A stretch of 64,000 bases of DNA from assembly GCF_012910805.1 (NCBI RefSeq), contig NZ_WTVK01000002.1, positions 1 through 64,000 of the forward strand, given 5' to 3'. The position numbers and the translations under genes are program-made. The notes under the pieces were generated by a model. That model saw nothing but the letters and a program-made list of their open reading frames with translations, had not been told where the DNA came from and made no database searches. Of the stretch, positions 8,105 through 15,887 are shown in pieces; positions within the stretch are counted from its first letter, which is position 1; each line of letters opens with the position of its first letter. This DNA is from Aromatoleum evansii. GTDB lineage: Bacteria; Pseudomonadota; Gammaproteobacteria; Burkholderiales; Rhodocyclaceae.

Positions 8105-9081
8105 GCCGCAACTCCGGCATGGAGCGCGCGGCCCGCCCGCTCCGCGCCGCGGATGCGGGAATCGTCGCGGTTGTCGCGCTCCCCGCTCCAGCGGTCCTTG
8201 AGTTCCAGCCATTCCGGCGCGAAGCCTTCGACGCGCTCGCCACGCAGCGCCGCGTCGAGCACGCGCCGGTAGAAGCCGACGATATCCGCGACGAGCGGCG
8301 CGGAGCGCTCGCGACCGGGGATCTTGAAGCGCTCGACGCCCATCGCGACGTATTCCGGCACTTCCCACAGCAGCAGCTCGGGGCTGCTCTTCAGGCGCGG
8401 CGAATCGGGATGGCGGCGCTCCCCGGCGGTGAGCGACCACTCGCCGCGGCAGATGCGGTAGCAGCTCCCGCCACGCGCCGCGGAGCCGAGGTAGAGATCC
8501 TTGTCGTCGTCGCCGCGCAGGTGCTTCACGTGGAAGTAGCTGCTCGAATAGCAGCGCCCGGGGCAGATGCGGCCGCGATGCGGGTTCTGGAACAGGAAGG
8601 CTTCGAGCTTCATCGGGCTCGCGGCGCGGATCTGCGCCGCCTCGTCCACACCCCAGCGGTAGGGCAGCACGACGTAGTCGGCCCCCAGCTCATCGTAGAA
8701 GCGCACGTCCTCGACGTTGAACACGCCGGCGGTGACGCTGACGTGGATGTCGAGCGCGGGATGCGCGCGGCGCACCAGCGGGATCAGGCCGGGGTCGCAG
8801 ACCATCACACCGCTGACGCCGATCTTCGCGAAGCTCGCGACGCGGTCGAGGAACAGGCCGACCTCGTCGGGCGCCGGCATCACATTGATCGCGACGCGCA
8901 CGTCCTTGCCATCCCGCGCGGCCTCGGCGACCAGTTCGGCGATCGCACCGTCGTCGAGCTCGTCGGTGGCGGGGCGGCGGCTCCAGCCGCGCGGGCCGAC
9001 ATAGACCGAATCGGCGCCGCGCGCGAGCGACGCGTAGGCCATTTCGAGGCTGCCACCGGGGGCCATCAGGATCGTCATCAT
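8101..9081 (-). CDS. U32 family protein, UbiU/RlhA-like, paralogue 3
   Basis: A 326-residue protein of the so-called U32 peptidase family. It opens with MAPGGSLEMAYASLARGADS, the family's barrel start, and carries four cysteines in two pairs: C173 and C177 (CPGRC) and C207 and C211 (CYRIC). In UbiU, RlhA and TrhP, cysteines in this region hold a 4Fe-4S cluster needed for oxygen-independent hydroxylation; no protease catalytic residues are evident. It resembles the products at 10166 and 12099 throughout (YVGPRGWSRRP, YVVLPYRWG, ERFKIPGRERS), so the three are paralogues in one operon. Either ATG of the tandem at 9081/9078 could be used; the second is better spaced from GAGG. Its stop overlaps the phosphotransferase start, implying coupled expression. 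Confidence 0.85.
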   Translation of the reverse strand: MMTILMAPGGSLEMAYASLARGADSVYVGPRGWSRRPATDELDDGAIAELVAEAARDGKDVRVAINVMPAPDEVGLFLDRVASFAKIGVSGVMVCDPGLIPLVRRAHPALDIHVSVTAGVFNVEDVRFYDELGADYVVLPYRWGVDEAAQIRAASPMKLEAFLFQNPHRGRICPGRCYSSSYFHVKHLRGDDDKDLYLGSAARGGSCYRICRGEWSLTAGERRHPDSPRLKSSPELLLWEVPEYVAMGVERFKIPGRERSAPLVADIVGFYRRVLDAALRGERVEGFAPEWLELKDRWSGERDNRDDSRIRGAERAGRALHAGVAA

Positions 9082-9086
9082 TCACC

Positions 9087-10016
9087 TCACAGAAGGAGGC
9101 CGGCGGCGAGGCAGCCGGCCGGCAGTGCATGTCGGGGAGCGCCGGGCGGCGCCATCAGGTCGGCGAGCTCCTGCAGCCGCGCGGCCATCTCCGGCGCCCA
9201 CGCGAGGCCGACGCGCGCGAGCCACTTGCGGCGCAGCGCTGCACCGGCCCAGCTGCCCACGGGCACGCCGGAAACGCGCGACCACAGGCCGGGATCCGCG
9301 CGCAGGCGGGCCGCCGCGGCGCTCACCGAGCGTGCGAAGCCCTGCAGCAGGGCGGGCGCCGAGCGCGGCAAGTCCTCGTGACACACGAAAAAACTCGTCG
9401 GCACCTGCGGCCGCGGAACGGGAAAGGTCGCGAGCAGCCCGGCCAGGTCGCAGACCTCCCGGAAGGCTCCGCCCGCGACGAGTCCGGGCACCTGGTGCCA
9501 GTACAGCAGCGCCGCATCGAGCCCGCCGCCGCACAGGGCGTCGTGCAGGGCGCTCTTCGAGCCGGCAGCGATGCAATGCGACACCTCCGCCGGATCGAAG
9601 CCGTGGCGCAGCCGGCACGCGGCGCGCAGCAACAGCCAGTTCTTGTCCTGCGCATGGACGAGGCCGATGCGCTTGCCCGGCAGGTCCGCGAGGCTGCGCA
9701 GCGCGCCACCGCGCGGGGCGACGAGACCGCCGAAGATCGCGCCGTACGGGGCGGCCGCGACCAGCGGCAGGCCGGCGGCGCGATGGCGCGCGAGCGACAG
9801 CCAGTCGGTGTCGATGAGCTCGACCTCGCCGTCGATCAGCCGCGCCTCGGTCGCGTGGCGTTCGCCGCGTATGCGGTCGTCGCCCAGTTGCAGCGCGAGG
9901 CGATAGCCGTTGGCCTCGTCGAGGCCGCAGGCGACGATCGCGCGCATCAGCCACGCGCCGCTGCCGGTCGCCTCGAAGGCCGCGCGCAGGGTGGGCAGGG
10001 TGCTAACAGCGAACAT
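9087..10016 (-). CDS. Periplasmic-binding-fold (NMT1/THI5- or PhnD-like) protein without a signal peptide
   Basis: About 309 residues from the ATG at 10016. The layout is that of a type II solute-binding protein: a strand followed by AFEATGSGAWLMRAIVACGL, a domain crossover near SLADLPGKRIGLVHAQDKNW, then ALCGGGLDAALLYWHQVPG and a C-terminal helical part. The N-terminus has no hydrophobic leader or lipobox, so it should be cytoplasmic. Cytoplasmic proteins of this fold can be enzymes, as in MqnA and MqnD of menaquinone synthesis or eukaryotic THI5, and no ABC permease or ATPase is nearby. It lies 5 bases upstream of a U32 gene and downstream of another, separated from the latter by palindromic repeat B1. 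An enzymatic role in the cluster's pathway is inference. Confidence 0.6.
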   Translation of the reverse strand: MFAVSTLPTLRAAFEATGSGAWLMRAIVACGLDEANGYRLALQLGDDRIRGERHATEARLIDGEVELIDTDWLSLARHRAAGLPLVAAAPYGAIFGGLVAPRGGALRSLADLPGKRIGLVHAQDKNWLLLRAACRLRHGFDPAEVSHCIAAGSKSALHDALCGGGLDAALLYWHQVPGLVAGGAFREVCDLAGLLATFPVPRPQVPTSFFVCHEDLPRSAPALLQGFARSVSAAAARLRADPGLWSRVSGVPVGSWAGAALRRKWLARVGLAWAPEMAARLQELADLMAPPGAPRHALPAGCLAAGLLL

Positions 10017-10045
10017 CCGACACCCCGCCGAGAATACCGCGCACC

Positions 10046-10143
10046 GTAGGGCGGGAGGAGCGCAGCGCATCCCGCCAATCCGATCGCCGGAATCCTTCCG
10101 ATCGCCGCGTGGCGGGATACGCCTGCGGCTCCTCCCGCCCTAC
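10046..10143. repeat. Palindromic intergenic repeat, family B, copy 1 (full)
   Basis: A roughly 98-base inverted repeat. The outer arms are GTAGGGCGGGAGGAGC... and ...GCTCCTCCCGCCCTAC, with inner arms ending in CCCGCC and GGCGGG. The same sequence recurs in full at 27738-27835 and as half units at 30550-30580 and 46609-46639. This copy lies inside the U32 operon, between the genes at 10166 and 9087, where its RNA hairpin could reduce read-through or shield the upstream transcript. Confidence 0.85.
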
Positions 10144-10165
10144 GTGGTCGGCCGCGAATGCCGGC

Positions 10166-11125
10166 TCAGGCCACATAGCTCGCCGCCCGATCCATCAGGG
10201 TATCGACACGCTTCGCCTTTTCGCGCACCCAGCGCCCGCGCAGTTCGGCGAGCTCGGCGGCGTGGTGGCCGAGATCGGTCGCGCCGGCGGCGACCTCGTC
10301 GATCGCCCGACGGTAGAAGCGCACGAGATCGCGGATCATGCCGACCGGCCGCTCGCGCCCGGAGAGCTTGAAGCAGCTGACGCCGGCCGCGACGAAGGCC
10401 GGCAGCTGGGCGAGCATCAGGCGCGCGTCGCGGCGCAGCTTGATCTCGACCGGGTCCGCGCCCACCGCGCCGAATTCCCAGTTGGCCTGGCACACGCGAT
10501 AGCACTCCTTGGCGCCGCGGTTCGCGCTGCCGTGGAAGTCGCGGCTGCCCTCGACCTCCTTCCAGTCGCGAAAGCGCAGGTAGCTGCTCATGATGCATTT
10601 GCCGGGGCACAGCTTGCCGGTCTGCACCGTCTCGAACAGGAAGGTCTCCAGCCCGATGTCGCTCGCGCGGCGCACGGATTCGATCTCGGCGACGTCCCAG
10701 CGGTAGGGGAGGATGATCACGTCGGCGCCGGCGTCGCGGTAGAAGGCCGCATCGGCAAGGTTGCTGATGCCGCTGCCGATGCTCACGTGCAGCACCGTGT
10801 CCGGGATCTCGCGGCGCAGCGCACACATCAGGCCCACGTCGGTGACGATGAAGCCGGAAGCGCCGTCGGCCGCGTAGCGCAGCGCCTTGTCGACGAAGCG
10901 TCCGAAGTCGTACGGCGTCGGGAAGGTGTTGAGCACCACCCGCAGCTCCGCGCCGCGGCTGCGGGCGTAGGTGGCGGCCTCGCGGATCGCGTCGTCGCTC
11001 ATCTCGGATTCGTAGGGCCGGCGCGAGAAACCGAGCGGGCCGACGTAGATGATGTCGGCGCCCTGGTCGACCGCCGCTTGCGCCATCTCGAGCGAACCGG
11101 CCGGGGCGAGCAGCCTGGCGATCAT
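10166..11125 (-). CDS. U32 family protein, UbiU/RlhA-like, paralogue 2
   Basis: A 319-residue U32 protein. I start at the ATG at 11125 because it forms an ATGA overlap with the stop of the upstream U32 gene and begins the family's LLAPAGSLEMAQAAVDQGA motif; the frame is open further upstream but only as a shadow of that neighbour. Cysteines C173 and C177 (CPGKC) and C208 and C212 (CYRVC) are the probable 4Fe-4S ligands, spaced as in its two paralogues here. FKLSGRERP near residue 260 parallels the paralogues' C-terminal motif. Characterised relatives insert hydroxyl groups without O2 into ubiquinone precursors, 23S rRNA or tRNA. The substrate here is unknown. Coupling to the UbiV-like gene upstream mirrors the UbiU-UbiV heterodimer. 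Confidence 0.87.
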   Translation of the reverse strand: MIARLLAPAGSLEMAQAAVDQGADIIYVGPLGFSRRPYESEMSDDAIREAATYARSRGAELRVVLNTFPTPYDFGRFVDKALRYAADGASGFIVTDVGLMCALRREIPDTVLHVSIGSGISNLADAAFYRDAGADVIILPYRWDVAEIESVRRASDIGLETFLFETVQTGKLCPGKCIMSSYLRFRDWKEVEGSRDFHGSANRGAKECYRVCQANWEFGAVGADPVEIKLRRDARLMLAQLPAFVAAGVSCFKLSGRERPVGMIRDLVRFYRRAIDEVAAGATDLGHHAAELAELRGRWVREKAKRVDTLMDRAASYVA

Positions 11126-12069
11126 CTGTCGCGTCCGATGTAGCGCTGGCCCGCGCCTTCGAAGTAATAGCCGTTGCACAGGCCTTCGCGCGCGAGGCCG
11201 GCGAGCGTATCCAGCGCCGGCGCGAAATCCCCCGCGGCCTCGCCGGCGAAGGCACGCGCCAGCGCGTCGCGATAGATGTGCCCGACGGCCGCCGCATAGC
11301 CCGGCGCCTCGCCCTTGTTATGCACGTAGAAGTGCTTCAAGCCCATGCCAGCAAGCCGCTCGCCATGCTCGACCATGCACAGGTCCTTGCCCGACAGCGT
11401 CATGCGCCCGGTGTCCTTGAGCGACCAGTCGGCGCGGCTGCCGTCGTCGCGGCCGCGCTTGAGCCAGTGCTCCTGCGTGCATTGGTAGGAACAGCTGCCC
11501 TCGCCGCAGCCGCCCTCGGCACCCTCCTCGCTGTGCTCGAGGATGAAGCAGGTCTCCGAGATCACCAGCGGGATCTTGCCGTGCACCGGCACCAGCACCT
11601 CGATGTCGGCGTGCTCGGCGATGTAGCGTACCTCGTCGAGCGACAGTTCCGGGTTGGGATACACCCGCGTCACGCCGTGGTCCTTGAGCACCTTCGCGGT
11701 CTCGTGCGTGTACAGGTTGCCGAACACCCCAAGGTGGATCGGCGCCGTGCAGCCGCGCTCGCGCAGCATGCGCAGCACGCCGAGGTTATGCACCTCCAGC
11801 GCGTCGAAGGGCAGCTGGAGTGCGGTGTCGATGACGTCGCCGACCCAGTCGAGATCGTCGTTGCCGGGCACTGCATAGAGACGCAGGTAGGCCTTCTGGC
11901 CGTTCGCATGGACGTGCTGCAACCCGGCTTCGAGCAGCTCCGCGTGCGAGCTGAAGTTGTTCGGATACTCGGGGCAGGAGAAATCGCCGAGGTAGATCGC
12001 GTCGTAGGCCGAGAAATCGCCCTCGCGCAGTTCCTTCAGGTTGCCGACGTCGGTGGATAGTTCGAACAT
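11122..12069 (-). CDS. U32 family protein of the UbiV type
   Basis: A 315-residue U32-fold protein distinct from its three neighbours. Its cysteines are C32 (FSCPEYPN), C174 (ETCFILEH), C188, C193 and C197 (CSYQC). E. coli UbiV holds its 4Fe-4S cluster with C39, C180, C193 and C197, so the early lone cysteine plus late group identifies this as the UbiV-like partner, while the genes at 12099, 10166 and 8101 are UbiU-like. It has VHNLGVLRML and HLGVFGNLYTHETAKVL, typical of the family barrel. UbiV works only as a complex with UbiU, and the next gene begins inside this gene's stop codon, so one or more of the UbiU-like paralogues is the likely partner. An extra cysteine (C107 or C188) could be accessory. 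Confidence 0.83.
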   Translation of the reverse strand: MFELSTDVGNLKELREGDFSAYDAIYLGDFSCPEYPNNFSSHAELLEAGLQHVHANGQKAYLRLYAVPGNDDLDWVGDVIDTALQLPFDALEVHNLGVLRMLRERGCTAPIHLGVFGNLYTHETAKVLKDHGVTRVYPNPELSLDEVRYIAEHADIEVLVPVHGKIPLVISETCFILEHSEEGAEGGCGEGSCSYQCTQEHWLKRGRDDGSRADWSLKDTGRMTLSGKDLCMVEHGERLAGMGLKHFYVHNKGEAPGYAAAVGHIYRDALARAFAGEAAGDFAPALDTLAGLAREGLCNGYYFEGAGQRYIGRDR

Positions 12070-12098
12070 GTGTGGTCTCCTCGCAGGGGGCTATTGGC

Positions 12099-13073
12099 TT
12101 AAGCGGCGGCGACGCGCCGGGATTCGTCGATCGCCTGGCGCAGCAGGCGGTTGTCGCGCTTGGCGCGCTCGGTCATCCAGCGCCCGCGCAGGATCTCGAG
12201 CTCGGACGCGAATACGGAAAGATCCGGGCGGTCCGATTCGAGGATCGTGTCGACCGCGCGCCGGTACACGCGCACGATGTCGCGCACCAGCACCGTCGAA
12301 CGGTCGCGCCCGGGCACCTTCAGGCAATCGACACCGGCGGCGAGGTAGTCCGGCAGCTCCTCCAGCCACAGCGCGGGGTTGGTCTTGATCGTCATCGGCA
12401 TGCGGTAATCGATGTCGTCGACGTTGAAGTTCCACTCCGTCTGGCACACCCGCAGGCAGTCGCCGCCGCGCGAGGCCGAGCCGAAGAAGTGGTCCTTGCC
12501 CTCGGTGTCGAGCCAGCGGCGGAAGCTGAAATAGCTGCTCATGTTGCATTTCCCCGGACAGATCTTGCCGCCCGAGGGGGTCTTGAACAGGAAGACCTCG
12601 ATGCCGACCTTGCCCGCGCCCTTGATCTGGCGGATCTCCTCCACCGACAGGCGATACGGCAGCACGACGTAGTCCGCGCCGAGTTCGCGCAGGAAGCGCA
12701 CGTCCTCGTAGTTGGTGATGCCGCAACCGACGCTGGTATGCACGTTCACGTGCGGCAGGCGCTCCTTCACCAGCCGCATCGCGCCGAGGTCGCTGATCAT
12801 GAAGCCCTGCGCGCCCCAGCCCGCATAGCGCTCGACGCGCTCGACGAACATCGGCAGCTCGGTCGAGCTCGGCAGCGTGTTCACGACCACACGCACCTCC
12901 TTGCCGCGCGCGAGCGCGTAGTCGATCGTGTGGCGGATCTCGTCGTCGTTGAGCTCGTCCTGCGCACCGCGCCGGCTCCAGCCGACCACGCCGACATACA
13001 CCGCGTCCGCGCCCTCGTCGAGCACCGTCTTCGCCATCTCCAGCGTGCCGCCGGGGGCCATCATCATCACCAT
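12099..13073 (-). CDS. U32 family protein, UbiU/RlhA-like, paralogue 1
   Basis: A 324-residue protein. The ribosome site decides the start: AAGGAG (13087-13082) is only two bases from the GTG at 13079 but eight from the ATG at 13073, so I take the latter. The barrel opens with MMMAPGGTLEMAKTVLDEGA, and the Fe-S cysteines are C172 and C176 (CPGKC) and C206 and C210 (CLRVC). KVPGRDRSTVLVRD near residue 260 matches the other paralogues. It begins only a few bases after the aminotransferase fusion gene and is followed after 29 bases by the UbiV-like gene. Family knowledge points to oxygen-independent hydroxylation, probably drawing on a metabolite donor such as prephenate; the acceptor is not known. 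Confidence 0.87.
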   Translation of the reverse strand: MVMMMAPGGTLEMAKTVLDEGADAVYVGVVGWSRRGAQDELNDDEIRHTIDYALARGKEVRVVVNTLPSSTELPMFVERVERYAGWGAQGFMISDLGAMRLVKERLPHVNVHTSVGCGITNYEDVRFLRELGADYVVLPYRLSVEEIRQIKGAGKVGIEVFLFKTPSGGKICPGKCNMSSYFSFRRWLDTEGKDHFFGSASRGGDCLRVCQTEWNFNVDDIDYRMPMTIKTNPALWLEELPDYLAAGVDCLKVPGRDRSTVLVRDIVRVYRRAVDTILESDRPDLSVFASELEILRGRWMTERAKRDNRLLRQAIDESRRVAAA

Positions 13074-13086
13074 CTTCACGTCTCCT

Positions 13087-14520
13087 TCAGGCCGGGATCG
13101 CTGCCCGGCATTCGTGGTCTTCGCGCAGCAACTCGCCCAGCGCGGCGAGGAAACGCGCGTTCTCGGCAGGCAGGCCGACGCTCACGCGGATGTGGTCCGG
13201 CAGGCCGTAGCGGGCCATGCACTTCACCGCGACGCCGCGTTGCGCCAGGCGGGCGAGCGCCTCGCGCGGCGCGCGCAGCAATACGAAGTTCGCCGCCGAA
13301 GGCACGAACTCGACACCCAGGCGCCTGAGTCCCGCCATCAGCACCGCCCGCCCGCGCGCATTGGCGGCGACGCTGGCACGGCGGTGCGCGTCGTCCGCCA
13401 GCGCCGCGAGCGCCGCGGCCTGCGCCAGCGACCCAACGTGGTACTGCGGACACAGTGCGGCCAGCCGCCGCACCAGCGCCTCGGGCGCGAAGCCGTAGCC
13501 GACGCGCAGGCCCGCGAGCCCCTCGACCTTTGACAACGAGCGCAGCGCCAGCACCGGTGCGCCGCGCCGCACGTCCGCCGCCGCATCGATCAGATCATGC
13601 CCCTCGGCGTAGTCACGGTAGGCCTCGTCGAGCAGCAGCACGGCCCCGTCGGGCAAGGCATCACGCAGGTGCGCCCAGTCGGCGGGCGCCATCAGCGTTC
13701 CAGTCGGGTTGTGCGGCGATGCGACGATCACGAGGCGGGTCGCGGGCGTCAGGCGCGCGAGGTATTCCGCGACCGCGTAGCAGCTTCCCGCGAGCGGGAC
13801 CGTGACGACACGCGCACCGGCGCGAGCGGCGGCCGAGCGGTAGGCGGGAAAGGCCGGATCGGGGATCAGCACCTCGCCGCCGGCACCGGCGAAGGCGCGC
13901 AGCGCGAGGTCGATCAGGTCGCACGCGCCGTTGCCGATGACGATCTGCGCGGCCGAAAGTCCCAGCCGGCGGGCCAGCGCGTCGCGCAATACGCCGCTGT
14001 CGGCCGCCGGATAGCGATGCAGGCCCGCGCTCGCACGGAGGATCGCGGCGCGCGCCGCGGGCGAGGGTCCGGCAGGATTCTCGTTGCCGGAGAGATCCAC
14101 GCCGGGCAGGTCCGCGCCGGCGTAATGCGCACGGATCGACGCGACCAGCGCAGGATGGGGTTCGGCCTGCGGCCGCGCTGCGCGCACCCTCGCGAAGGAC
14201 TCGTCGAGCGGCAGGCCGAGGTATTCGTGCAGGAAACAGGCGGCCAGCGCCGGCGAGCGCGAGATACCCTGCTCGCAGTGCATCAGCACCCGGTGCCCTG
14301 CGGCGATACGGCCAGCGAGGAAGGCCGCGGCCTCGCGGATCGTCGCGGCGGGCAGCGCGACGCGGTCGGCCACTGCCAGCCCCAGCTGCAGCGCCACCTC
14401 CGCCGGGCGCGCCAGCGGCGCCAGCGACAGCAGCGTGTCGATGCCTGCCGTCCGCAGCGCGGCGCCGTCGGCGGCATCGGCGCGGCTTCCCACGGCCAGC
14501 TGCGGCATCACGAAATCCAT
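13087..14520 (-). CDS. Fusion of a dual-specificity phosphatase domain and a HisC/CobD-like aminotransferase
   Basis: A 477-residue two-domain protein. Residues 1-135 form a dual-specificity phosphatase with the complete catalytic loop HCEQGISRS (Cys82, Arg88) and the N-terminal MPQLAVGSRADA strand seen in such enzymes. Residues 140-470 form a fold-type I PLP enzyme of the histidinol-phosphate aminotransferase group: DLSGNENPAGPS at the start, SPHNPTG at 269, LLLDEAYRDY at 296, and the PLP lysine K331 in SLSKVEGLAGLRVGYG. HisC and CobD act on phosphorylated substrates, so the phosphatase half may remove that phosphate. Conversely, the dikinase downstream could install one. GGAGGGG lies about six bases before the ATG. 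This is the first gene of the U32 operon and is too unlike a plain HisC to be a histidine gene. Confidence 0.85.
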   Translation of the reverse strand: MDFVMPQLAVGSRADAADGAALRTAGIDTLLSLAPLARPAEVALQLGLAVADRVALPAATIREAAAFLAGRIAAGHRVLMHCEQGISRSPALAACFLHEYLGLPLDESFARVRAARPQAEPHPALVASIRAHYAGADLPGVDLSGNENPAGPSPAARAAILRASAGLHRYPAADSGVLRDALARRLGLSAAQIVIGNGACDLIDLALRAFAGAGGEVLIPDPAFPAYRSAAARAGARVVTVPLAGSCYAVAEYLARLTPATRLVIVASPHNPTGTLMAPADWAHLRDALPDGAVLLLDEAYRDYAEGHDLIDAAADVRRGAPVLALRSLSKVEGLAGLRVGYGFAPEALVRRLAALCPQYHVGSLAQAAALAALADDAHRRASVAANARGRAVLMAGLRRLGVEFVPSAANFVLLRAPREALARLAQRGVAVKCMARYGLPDHIRVSVGLPAENARFLAALGELLREDHECRAAIPA

Positions 14521-14551
14521 TCCATTCCCCTCCGGGCCACGCCTGCGAACA

Positions 14552-14568
14552 TGTCGACATCATCGACA
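14552..14568. promoter_or_regulatory. Candidate operator ahead of the U32 operon
   Basis: A perfect dyad TGTCGA-N5-TCGACA lies 32 bases upstream of the aminotransferase-fusion start. Farther upstream on the same flank GATCATGA occurs twice (14594-14601 and 14608-14615) in an AT-richer stretch that could hold the promoter. The 173-base gap to the MFS gene also contains a short hairpin (14669-14685). No regulator gene lies beside it, so the binding protein is unknown. The dyad is seen directly; its function is inference. Confidence 0.35.
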
Positions 14569-14693
14569 CGTGCGCCCCGGCGCGACACGGCAGGATCATG
14601 AAGCGGAGATCATGATTTTCTGCAATTCCATCTCGTCATTATGGTTATGTACCTGCAGCCGGCCCGGCGTGCTGTCGCGCAGCACACGACGCC

Positions 14694-15887
14694 TCAGCGC
14701 ATGCAGCCGCCTGCGCGCCGGCACCATGCGACGAAGCCGACGCCGCCCAGCGTCAGGAAGCCCGCCATGCCCGCAGCCAGCGTCAGCGGCGAATGCCACA
14801 GCATGGGCGCGAAGATGCCGGCGATGCTCGAATTGATCCCGACCTGCAGGAAGCTCTGGCAGCTCGACGCCAGGCCGCGATGCGAGGGAAACAGCTCCAG
14901 CGCCAGCAGCGTCATGCTCGGCATCGACAGCGCCATGCCGAAGGTGTACAGCATGATGGGCAGCACCGACTGCGGCAGGCCGGGCGGCAGCAAGGTCGCG
15001 ACCAGCAGGTTGGCGAGCGCCGCCGTCGCCATGATGGCCACGCCGACCACCACGGTGCGGCGCACCTGCCAGCGTCCGGCCACCCGCTCCGACAGCGCGG
15101 AACCGGCGCTCATGCCGATGACCGAGGGGACGAACAACCAGCCGAACTGCTGGGCGCTGAGGCCCAGGTGCTGCATCAGGAAGGCCGGCGCCGACAGCAC
15201 GTAGAGGAAGAAGCCGTTGAAGTTGAACGCCGCCGCCGCGCTGAGCAGCACGAAGGCACCGCTTCCCAGCACCCGCCGATAGGCGCGGGCGAGCAGCACC
15301 GGATGCAGCGGATGGCGGTGCTCGGCGAGCAGCGTCTCGGGCAGGAAACGCCAGGTGAGGAAGGCCAGCAGCGCGCCGAAGAAGGCGAGGAAGAAGAAGA
15401 TCGCGCGCCAGCCTGCCACGGCCAGCAGCAAGCCGCCGATGATGGGCGCGATCGCCGGGGCGACGCCGAAGATCAGCATCACGCGCGACATGAGGCGCTG
15501 CGCGTGCGCGCCGTCGAACAGGTCGCGGATCACCGCGCGCCCCACCACCATGCCCGCGCCGCCCACCATGCCCTGCAGCGCGCGGCCCACCCACAGCCAT
15601 TCGATCGACGGCGCCAGCGCACACACCAGCGAGGCCAGCGCGAACAGCACGCTGCCGGCGATGAGCACGTGGCGGCGGCCGAAATGGTCGGCGAGCGCAC
15701 CATGCCACAGCACCATGAAGGCAAAAGTCGCCATGTAGGCGGTCAGCGTCTGCTGGATCTGCAGCTGCGATGCGCCGAGCTCTGCGCCCATCGCGCCGAA
15801 GGCCGGCAGGTAGGTGTCGATGGAAAACGGCCCGATGGCGGCGAGCGCGGCAAGGACAAACGCTAGCCAGGGCGAAGTGGCGGGCAT
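14694..15887 (-). CDS. MFS drug-resistance-type exporter (Bcr/CflA-like)
   Basis: A 397-residue inner-membrane protein with about twelve hydrophobic segments. GALADHFGRRHVLI (about 63-76) is the MFS motif A between helices 2 and 3. GVAPAIAPIIGG in helix 5 is the antiporter motif C, which marks a proton-driven exporter; DTYLPAF in helix 1 is typical of the Bcr/CflA group (bicyclomycin, chloramphenicol, sulfonamide efflux). It runs in the same direction as the U32 operon and ends 173 bases before it, so it might export the cluster's product, but a separate role in general drug efflux is equally possible. Its own start lies 74 bases from the comM stop upstream. Confidence 0.83.
   Translation of the reverse strand: MPATSPWLAFVLAALAAIGPFSIDTYLPAFGAMGAELGASQLQIQQTLTAYMATFAFMVLWHGALADHFGRRHVLIAGSVLFALASLVCALAPSIEWLWVGRALQGMVGGAGMVVGRAVIRDLFDGAHAQRLMSRVMLIFGVAPAIAPIIGGLLLAVAGWRAIFFFLAFFGALLAFLTWRFLPETLLAEHRHPLHPVLLARAYRRVLGSGAFVLLSAAAAFNFNGFFLYVLSAPAFLMQHLGLSAQQFGWLFVPSVIGMSAGSALSERVAGRWQVRRTVVVGVAIMATAALANLLVATLLPPGLPQSVLPIMLYTFGMALSMPSMTLLALELFPSHRGLASSCQSFLQVGINSSIAGIFAPMLWHSPLTLAAGMAGFLTLGGVGFVAWCRRAGGCMR

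Noticed and set aside
3828-14520. Protease role for the U32 proteins
   Set aside because: The family name is historical. The visible conserved residues are Fe-S-type cysteines, not protease catalytic residues, and characterised relatives are hydroxylation proteins.
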